Origin: Hydromonas duriensis
GTDB lineage: Bacteria > Pseudomonadota > Gammaproteobacteria > Burkholderiales > Burkholderiaceae
Length of the DNA stretch: 64,000 nt
Assembly: GCF_004363775.1 (NCBI RefSeq)
Contig: NZ_SNZE01000001.1
Location: 196,741-260,740 of the forward strand
Direction: 5' to 3'
Within the stretch, counting starts at the first letter, position 1. Each line of letters begins with the position of its first letter. The position numbers were made by a program, and so were the translations under genes. The notes beneath the pieces were generated by a model. That model was not told the origin of the DNA. It saw nothing but the letters and a program-made list of their open reading frames with translations, and ran no database searches. Shown here one piece after another: positions 58,499-64,000 of this stretch.

Positions 58499-58551
58499 GA
58501 TTTTTCCTAAAAAGGCAGCCGTGTTTATCTTTTTTTATTTTGTACAGCCAT

Positions 58552-58598
58552 AAAAAAAGACACTCACGTCTAATGTTGAATAATTAGAAGTGAGCGTC
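58552..58598 (-). terminator. Expression-platform terminator in the ahcY leader
   Basis: On the minus strand, GACGCTCACTTCTAAT (58598-58583) pairs with ATTAGACGTGAGTGTC (58574-58559), one mismatch, followed by seven T. Lies 14 bases downstream of the SAH aptamer and 54 bases before the ahcY start. Confidence 0.85.
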
Positions 58599-58612
58599 GT
58601 TTTCAAAAACCA

Positions 58613-58666
58613 CATCGAGCCTGGCGGATGGAATTAACGTCCTTCACGTCGCAACGCTCCTCGATG
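58613..58666 (-). promoter_or_regulatory. S-adenosylhomocysteine (SAH) riboswitch aptamer
   Basis: Read on the minus strand, CATCGAGGAGCGTTGCGACG at the 5' side and CCGCCAGGCTCGATG at the 3' side reproduce the conserved SAH riboswitch elements (GAGGAGCGYUGC ... CCAGGCUCG). P1 is a perfect 7-bp pairing (CATCGAG/CTCGATG). It lies upstream of ahcY, the classic target of this class, which turns expression on when SAH accumulates. The variable hairpin between the elements is short. Confidence 0.92.
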
Positions 58667-58776
58667 AAGCAGTGCGAAATTGTAGCACAATTTCTTGGGT
58701 TTGTGCCACGGCTGCGCTACAATGGCGAGCGTATCTGACGGGTGATGTGCTCGTCGTTTTTTATGGAAAATGTTTT

Positions 58777-59664
58777 ATGTCTGCTGCTCAAGCCACGCCG
58801 CTTCGCTTCGCGGTCATCGGCAACCCCATTGCCCATAGTCGTTCACCTGATATTCATGTGGCGTTTGCGAAACAATTTGGCATCGACTTGGTGTACGAAC
58901 GGGTTTTGGCTACGCCCGATGGGTTTGTTGAGTGCGTGAACGAACTGCGGACGCTGGGTTATCGAGGTTTGAATGTGACCGTGCCTTTTAAATTGGCGGC
59001 ATTCGATTACGCCGCAGGCAGCTTAAGCGCAAAAGCGCAGTGGGCTCAGGCGGTGAATACCCTTAATTTTACGGGTGCGGGTTGCATGGGGCACAATACC
59101 GATGGCATCGGTTTGGTGAATGATTTGAAGTGCAATTTGAATCTGTCGTTGACCGATAAAAGAATTCTTATTCTGGGTGCGGGTGGTGCGGCGCGTGGGG
59201 TTTTGCCTTCGTTATTGGACGAACGTCCAGCGCAGATTACAGTTGTCAATCGAACCGAAGTTACGGCGCAGCGTTTAATAGAAGAATGTGTATCGCAACA
59301 GCTTGCTGTCAATGAGCTGCTTTCGACACATTTGGATTGGCGAGCGTGGTCCTTTGAGACTGACGCACAATCTTCATCGTCCACAGGTTGTTTATATGAC
59401 ATTGTCATCAACGCAACTGCAACAGGCTTGACAGGTGATTTTGCTCCGCCGAATGGCGTTGGTTTCGCTCAAGGTGCGCTGGCGTACGACATGATGTATG
59501 GCAAAATCACGCCGTTTTTAAAATGGGCGCAAGAGTTGGGTGCTCGTACTGCGGATGGTTGGGGAATGCTGGTCGAGCAAGCGGCAAAAAGCTTTGAAAT
59601 TTGGCACGGGGTTGCACCTGATACCTGTGATTTAATCGCTCATCCTCCGCATAAAGGATTTTAA
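58777..59664 (+). CDS. aroE: Shikimate dehydrogenase
   Basis: 295 aa from the ATG at 58777 (ggaaaa upstream). NADP-dependent step of the shikimate pathway. FAVIGNPIAHSRSPDIH, NVTVPFK with the catalytic Lys, GHNTDGIGLVNDL, and ILGAGGAARGVLPSLL. The frame is open to 58672, but that part would overlap the ahcY promoter and leader. mtgA starts one base after the stop. Confidence 0.95.
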   Translation: MSAAQATPLRFAVIGNPIAHSRSPDIHVAFAKQFGIDLVYERVLATPDGFVECVNELRTLGYRGLNVTVPFKLAAFDYAAGSLSAKAQWAQAVNTLNFTGAGCMGHNTDGIGLVNDLKCNLNLSLTDKRILILGAGGAARGVLPSLLDERPAQITVVNRTEVTAQRLIEECVSQQLAVNELLSTHLDWRAWSFETDAQSSSSTGCLYDIVINATATGLTGDFAPPNGVGFAQGALAYDMMYGKITPFLKWAQELGARTADGWGMLVEQAAKSFEIWHGVAPDTCDLIAHPPHKGF

Positions 59665-59665
59665 A

Positions 59666-60373
59666 ATGTGGCGTACATGGATAAAGCCCTATATTTTGGC
59701 TGTCATTGCCGTTGGTGTGGTTTTTCAAGTATGGTGCGTGGTTTGGCTCGCATTGTATGGCATGGGCGTTCAACCGTTCACGGCGTTTATGAAGGCAGAG
59801 CAAATGCGCTTGTTAATCACACAACTCAAGCCGAGCCTAGAGCGCGAGTGGGTGGATTACGGCGACATTTCTGATAATTTAAAAAAGGCCGTGGTGACTT
59901 CAGAAGATGCGGGCTTCGTTGAGCATGACGGTGTGGATTGGAATGCAATTGAACAAGCGCGTGCGCGTAATGAAAAAAAAGGCAAAATCATCGCGGGTGG
60001 TTCTACGATTTCAATGCAATTGACGAAAAACTTGTTTTTGTCATCCAATCGCAGTTATTTGCGCAAGACCGAGGAAATTGGCATGACTTACATCATGGAA
60101 CTCATGCTACCCAAAGAACGTATTTTGGAAATTTACCTGAACTCGGTTGAATGGGGTGAGGGGGTTTTTGGTGCTCAAGCCGCCGCCGCGCATTACTTTA
60201 AAAATGGTTCTGCTGCGAAGTTATCCGCACAACAAGCGGCTAAATTGGCAGTGATGTTGCCTGCGCCTAAATATTACGATGCCAACCGAAAAAGTCCACG
60301 CATCGGCCGCCGTGCGAATGTGATTTTAAAACGCATGGGTGCGGCGCAGATTCCTGATGACGAAGGGGCGTAA
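59666..60373 (+). CDS. mtgA: Monofunctional biosynthetic peptidoglycan transglycosylase
   Basis: 235 aa. N-terminal membrane helix (about 8-32) and GT51 domain: VVTSEDAGFVEHDGVDW (catalytic Glu), GGSTISMQLTKNLFLS, KERILEIYLNSVEWGEGVFGAQAAA. Polymerises glycan strands from lipid II. Directly coupled to aroE, as in many Burkholderiales. Confidence 0.95.
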   Translation: MWRTWIKPYILAVIAVGVVFQVWCVVWLALYGMGVQPFTAFMKAEQMRLLITQLKPSLEREWVDYGDISDNLKKAVVTSEDAGFVEHDGVDWNAIEQARARNEKKGKIIAGGSTISMQLTKNLFLSSNRSYLRKTEEIGMTYIMELMLPKERILEIYLNSVEWGEGVFGAQAAAAHYFKNGSAAKLSAQQAAKLAVMLPAPKYYDANRKSPRIGRRANVILKRMGAAQIPDDEGA

Positions 60374-60571
60374 GTGCCTCATGATGCCACGTCGAAGTAT
60401 TTCGGGGTTGGCTGTGTCAAACCATTTAGAGTGGATTTAAAAATTTGTTTCTTGGGCGAAGTCTGCTTCTAATAAGTGGCTTATAAGTAGTTTTTATAAC
60501 GCTTAATTAAACCGATTCATTCGACCAATTTTTCAACTCGATTGGACTGTACTGCTTAAAAAGAGGCTTCC

Positions 60572-61465
60572 TTGACTTCGAACGCAACCCTTTCATTCCG
60601 TGGATACGCTTTACTCGCTTGTTCGATGTTACTCGTTGGCGCGTATGTGGCATTTTCCAAAGCACTATTGCCTTATTTTCCGCCATTTGCTTTGGCGTGG
60701 TTGCGATTTATCATGGCGGCGGTGACGATGGCGCCTTGGTTGCTTGAATGGCGGGGGCAGTGGCGTGGTTTGACTACGACCAATAAATGGGTCTTGTTTA
60801 GCATGTCCTTTTTTGGTAATTTTTTATTCACGATTTGCATGCTGTTTGGCGTGGCGAATACCTCGGTTTCGGCGGCAGGCATCATCATGAGTTTATTGCC
60901 CGCAACGATTGCATTGTTTTCGGTGTGGTTTTTGAAAGAGCGTTTAAGTGGTGCCGTCTTGCTGGCCATCGTGTTGGCGGTGGCAGGGGTGGCGAGTTTA
61001 AGTTTAAATAAGGCCGATGCGCATCAAACTTTTTTAGGCAATGCGTTGATGGTGGGTGCGTTGGGCTGTGAAGCGATGTACGTGGTTGGGGCGAAATATT
61101 TGACGGGCAGCTTTAGTGCCAAACAAATTGCCGTCTCAATGAACAGCACGGGCTTGCTGTTGAGCATGCCCCTCGGTGTGTGGCAAACCAGTCAAATGGA
61201 CTTGGCCGCCGTGCCGTTGCATGCGTGGCTGCTTCTCGCGGTGTATGCGATTGCCGCCAGCCAAGTAGCTCCGTGGTTGTGGTTTCGTGGTTTAAAGCAC
61301 ATCCCCGCGAACCGTGCGGGCGTCATGACCGTGGCGTTGCCCATAGCCAGCGCCGCCATTGGTGTGCTGTGGTTTAAAGAGTCGCTCACGACGGCGCACG
61401 TATTTGCGTTTATCTGTGCCTTGATTGGCGTGGCTTTGGTCACCCGAGTGAAGTCAAAAGTATAA
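60572..61465 (+). CDS. DMT-superfamily transporter (EamA family)
   Basis: 297 aa, ten membrane helices in two EamA repeats (helix pairs ending LRFIMAAVTMAPW and GVALVTRVKSKV). Substrate unknown; such proteins often export amino acids or metabolites. The start is TTG at 60572 with agaggc upstream; the next in-frame Met (codon 17) falls inside the first helix. mgtE follows after 12 bases. Confidence 0.82.
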   Translation: MTSNATLSFRGYALLACSMLLVGAYVAFSKALLPYFPPFALAWLRFIMAAVTMAPWLLEWRGQWRGLTTTNKWVLFSMSFFGNFLFTICMLFGVANTSVSAAGIIMSLLPATIALFSVWFLKERLSGAVLLAIVLAVAGVASLSLNKADAHQTFLGNALMVGALGCEAMYVVGAKYLTGSFSAKQIAVSMNSTGLLLSMPLGVWQTSQMDLAAVPLHAWLLLAVYAIAASQVAPWLWFRGLKHIPANRAGVMTVALPIASAAIGVLWFKESLTTAHVFAFICALIGVALVTRVKSKV

Positions 61466-61477
61466 GAAAGAAATTCA

Positions 61478-62965
61478 ATGGATGAGTTAAACGACAATTT
61501 TAAAAGTGAAAATGCACCTCCAACGTCGGAGGCAAGACACCGCTTGGAAACAGAACATGCGGCCCAAGCACTCGCGCTCGTTTACACCTTGCTCGATTGG
61601 GAAGAGGCCAAGCCCAGTAAATCTCAATCTCATCTGCCTCAGGATGAACAGGAGTCGATGGGAAAACCCCTAATCAACGCAAACATTGAGTTACGTTGGG
61701 TTCTGGAGGGGCTGCACCCCGCCGATGTGGCGTACGTGCTCGAAGCATTGCCGTTGGAAGAGCGTTTGCATGTCTGGGGCTTAGTCAACCCCGAATACGA
61801 TGGTGAAATTCTGCTTGAGGTCTCCGACTCAGTGCGCGAAACCTTGATTGCTGACATGAGCCGTCAAGAGTTGGTCGCAGCGACGGAGAGCCTAGACACC
61901 GATGAAATTGCCGAACTCGCCGATGATTTACCCCGTGAAGTCGTCGAGGAAGTCGCCGAAAACTTACCCTTAGAAGAACGAGCGCAACTGCGCGCCGTCA
62001 TGAGCTACCCCGATGACTCGGTTGGCTCGGCGATGGACTTTGAGATGCTCACTGTCCGTGCCGATATGACACTGGAATTGGTGTTGCAACAACTGCGTGC
62101 CATGGATGAACTGCCTAAGCAAATTGACCAAATTTTTGTGGTCGACGAAGCGGGGGTGTTGCAAGGCAGCTTGAGCTTAGAACGCATCTTGATTAATCAG
62201 CCGAATGTCTTGGTTGCGGATGTGATGCGTGATGACGTCTTGCAGTTGAATCCATTAGATGACATGGACGATGCAGCACAAGCGTTTGAACGGTACGACT
62301 TGATGAGCGCGCCTGTGGTCGACACCCAAAATCGTTTGATGGGTCGTCTGACCATTGACGAGGTGGTCGATGCCATTCGTGAACAAGGTGAATCTGAAGT
62401 CCTCGCCCAAGTCGGTTTGAAAGAAGAACAGGACATATTTTCATCCGTCCCCAACGCCGTGCGTAATCGCGCACCGTGGCTACTGGTGAACTTATTTACG
62501 GCAGGTACAGCCTCTTATGTGGCATCGCGTTTTGATGGCACTGTGCAACAAATCGTTGTGCTCGCGTTTTTGATGTCGATTGTAGCGGGGATTGGCGGTA
62601 ACTCAGGCAACCAAACCATGACTTTGATTATTCGCGCATTGGCACTGGGACAAATCACAGGCGCCAATTTAAGTGATTTGGTGCGTAAAGAATTGGCGGT
62701 CACCAGTTTAATCGGCATTGGCGGCGGTTTAATCGCAGCGATTTTTGCTTATACGATTTCGGGCAGCTTATCTCTCGGCTTGGTTATGATGGCATCCATG
62801 TTTATCAATATGTTGGTCGGAGCGGGTATGGGCATGCTCGTGCCGATGGTGCGTGAAAAAATGGGCAAAGACCCCGCGGTTGGCTCCAGCGTTTTGCTGA
62901 CTTTTGCAACCGATACCATGGGCTTTTTGATTTTTTTAGGTTTAGCAACGGTATTTTTACTGTAG
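61478..62965 (+). CDS. mgtE: Magnesium transporter MgtE
   Basis: 495 aa. MgtE N domain (about 65-165: LRWVLEGLHPADVAYVLEALPLEE, LADDLPREVVEEVAENL), tandem CBS domains (about 165-290), then five membrane helices with the conserved GIGGNSGNQTMTLIIRALALGQI pore segment. Mg2+ binding by the cytosolic part gates the channel in homologues. No M-box riboswitch is seen upstream; co-transcribed with the DMT gene. Confidence 0.95.
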   Translation: MDELNDNFKSENAPPTSEARHRLETEHAAQALALVYTLLDWEEAKPSKSQSHLPQDEQESMGKPLINANIELRWVLEGLHPADVAYVLEALPLEERLHVWGLVNPEYDGEILLEVSDSVRETLIADMSRQELVAATESLDTDEIAELADDLPREVVEEVAENLPLEERAQLRAVMSYPDDSVGSAMDFEMLTVRADMTLELVLQQLRAMDELPKQIDQIFVVDEAGVLQGSLSLERILINQPNVLVADVMRDDVLQLNPLDDMDDAAQAFERYDLMSAPVVDTQNRLMGRLTIDEVVDAIREQGESEVLAQVGLKEEQDIFSSVPNAVRNRAPWLLVNLFTAGTASYVASRFDGTVQQIVVLAFLMSIVAGIGGNSGNQTMTLIIRALALGQITGANLSDLVRKELAVTSLIGIGGGLIAAIFAYTISGSLSLGLVMMASMFINMLVGAGMGMLVPMVREKMGKDPAVGSSVLLTFATDTMGFLIFLGLATVFLL

Positions 62966-62994
62966 AACATGTAGAGCAGAGCCACCACAACAAC

Positions 62995-63034
62995 AAAGCC
63001 CCTTTCATCAGAAAAATCAGAAAAGGGCTTTGTC
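62995..63034. terminator. Probable terminator between mgtE and folA
   Basis: ACAAAGCCC / GGGCTTTGT outer stem (9 bp) extended by CTTTC/GAAAA with a mismatch, loop about 12 nt. No strong T tract; placed between convergent genes. Confidence 0.45.
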
Positions 63035-63089
63035 ATTATAAAGTCAACTTGGGTGCTGCTTTATGGTTTTAAGTGAGTTCATAAGTCGC

Positions 63090-63611
63090 TTATCTTCGGT
63101 GATAATCAACAAAATCATAACCCAATCCTGAAGCCTCATCATAATGGCTTTCACGCCACACCTCTTGCCAGTCATTCTTATCCCATTGAGGGAAAAACAC
63201 ATCCGCCTCAAAATTTTGTTTCACTTCTGTCAACACGAGGCGCGCAGCCATAGGCAATGCCTCGGCGTAAATCTGCGCACCACCAATCACAAACACTTCA
63301 GGCGCAACGCCCTCTGGCTGGTGCTCAACATGGCTCGCCAGCGCAATGGCCGCGCGTAAAGACGGCACAACCACACAGCCCTCAATCAACAAATCAAATT
63401 GACGTGAAATTACAATGTTCAAACGTTTAGGCAAAGGACGACCAATAGAATCATACGTCTTGCGCCCCATTATGATGGGGTGATTCAACGTGGTGCGCTT
63501 GAAAAATTGCAAATCATTCGGCAGATGCCACAACAGTTGATTGTTCTTGCCCAGCGCGAGATTTTGCGCAACGGCAGCAATAAGGGAAATACGGACAGGG
63601 GGTTGGTTCAT
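63090..63611 (-). CDS. folA: Dihydrofolate reductase
   Basis: 173 aa. Reduces dihydrofolate to THF. ISLIAAVAQNLALGKNNQLLWHLPNDLQFFKRTT (active site with Asp), IIMGRKTYDSIGRPLPKRLNIVIS, and FVIGGAQIYAEALPMA. thyA, its frequent neighbour, is not in view: upstream lies an IS3-type transposase. Confidence 0.96.
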   Translation of the reverse strand: MNQPPVRISLIAAVAQNLALGKNNQLLWHLPNDLQFFKRTTLNHPIIMGRKTYDSIGRPLPKRLNIVISRQFDLLIEGCVVVPSLRAAIALASHVEHQPEGVAPEVFVIGGAQIYAEALPMAARLVLTEVKQNFEADVFFPQWDKNDWQEVWRESHYDEASGLGYDFVDYHRR

Positions 63612-63700
63612 GATGTTTGATTGAATAAAAGTGGTCGTTGAGTTGTGTTGATTTAAGATTATAACTTTAGTTTAGGACTGTAGAGCACTTGGTTGTGATT

Positions 63701-63720
63701 TGTCCTCATTTCAACGGACA
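63701..63720. repeat. Candidate terminal sequence of the IS3-type element
   Basis: TGTCCTCATTTCAACGGACA begins with TG and contains the short inversion TGTCC/GGACA, directly after the transposase stop. It may be the right inverted repeat; the left end is outside the window so this cannot be confirmed. Confidence 0.35.
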
Positions 63721-63722
63721 TT

Positions 63723-63998
63723 TTAAGCAGCTATTTTAGATGCTGCGGATTCAAATTTTACAGGGCTTTGGTATCCCAATTTTGAATGTTTGCGTTTGAA
63801 GTTGTAATAGGCTTCAATAAACCAGAAGATTTCGCGTCTGGCGTGCTTCATTGACTCAAAGGCAATGCGATAGACATGTTCGACCTTGAGCGTGTGGAAG
63901 AAGCTCTCACAGGCGGCATTGTCGTAGCAGTTGCCTTTGCCGCTCATACTGCATTTCAAGTCATAAGCTTTAATCAATCGCTGATAGGCTTGCGAACA
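63723..63998 (-). CDS. IS3-family transposase, C-terminal end (partial)
   Basis: About 91 residues are visible; the frame is open to the window edge, so the start lies outside. CSQAYQRLIKAYDL and SMSGKGNCYDNAACESFFHTLKVEHVYR match the rve integrase core of IS3 orfB, including the last catalytic Glu (CESFF). The end (YYNFKRKHSKLGYQSPVKFE) is the usual IS3 C-terminus. No frameshift is seen in the visible part. Confidence 0.9.
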   Translation of the reverse strand, partial: CSQAYQRLIKAYDLKCSMSGKGNCYDNAACESFFHTLKVEHVYRIAFESMKHARREIFWFIEAYYNFKRKHSKLGYQSPVKFESAASKIAA

Positions 63999-64000
63999 GT

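Larger units (their letters stand above)
63701..64000 (-). mobile_element. Right end of an IS3-family insertion sequence
   Basis: Contains the last part of an orfB-type DDE transposase and a possible terminal repeat; the rest of the element lies beyond the right edge. It borders folA directly, about 90 bases upstream of its start. Confidence 0.75.

Overview
This is a chromosomal stretch of a Gram-negative bacterium, most likely a low-GC member of the Betaproteobacteria (order Burkholderiales). The pointers are a cbb3 oxidase cluster ending in ccoG-ccoH, the rpsP-rimM-trmD-rplS-Nudix-CobD/CbiB block, tolQRAB-pal-cpoB, a phasin, a long-form AhcY preceded by an S-adenosylhomocysteine (SAH) riboswitch, and surE-pcm-nlpD-rlmD. 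The genus cannot be fixed from the sequence alone. Most of the window is housekeeping DNA in short operons closed by clear intrinsic terminators.

Layout. 1-2.6 kb: end of ccoP, then ccoG and ccoH. 2.6-7.2 kb (minus): gdhA, a YidD-like frame fused in frame to rpiA, and mutL. 7.4-11.9 kb: acs, a TetR regulator, and glyA behind a long leader that contains a terminator. 11.9-15.8 kb: an O-antigen-ligase-like protein, a Gdx/SugE exporter, a PlsC acyltransferase and a YgjP-type metallopeptidase. 15.9-17.5 kb: an AT-rich orphan gene with a PD-(D/E)XK-like nuclease signature, the least explained gene here. 17.5-20 kb (minus): TRIC channel, Smr protein, trxB. 20.2-27.5 kb: spermidine-synthase-like protein, surE-pcm-nlpD-rlmD (no rpoS), pgk, fba. 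27.6-31.9 kb (minus): galU and rfbC-A-D-B for dTDP-L-rhamnose. 32-35.7 kb: radA, and dadA divergent from an Lrp-type regulator. 35.7-40.1 kb: the rpsP operon, a Nudix hydrolase and a CobD/CbiB-family membrane protein. 40.2-44.8 kb (minus): Tol-Pal. 45-47.9 kb: dctA, a DODA-type dioxygenase, a phasin. 48.4-54.8 kb: an alpha-glucoside ABC transporter with its alpha-glucosidase, in the order of rhizobial aglEFGAK. 54.9-58.7 kb (minus): metF, tlyA, a four-helix membrane protein and ahcY behind its SAH riboswitch. 58.8-63.6 kb: aroE, mtgA, a DMT exporter, mgtE and folA. The right edge holds the end of an IS3-family transposase.

How the genes work together. Several neighbourhoods are metabolically coherent: ahcY and metF (methyl cycle) downstream of an SAH sensor; pgk and fba (glycolysis/gluconeogenesis); the rhamnose cassette with galU (surface sugars, with an O-antigen-ligase-like gene elsewhere in the window); dadA beside an Lrp regulator (D-amino acid catabolism); and agl uptake plus hydrolysis of alpha-glucosides. 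No CRISPR array, prophage, tRNA or rRNA was seen. The observations most worth following up are the YidD-RpiA fusion frame, the glyA leader attenuator, the orphan PD-(D/E)XK gene, the missing rpoS, paired hairpins upstream of trxB, and several unexplained inverted or direct repeats in promoter regions.
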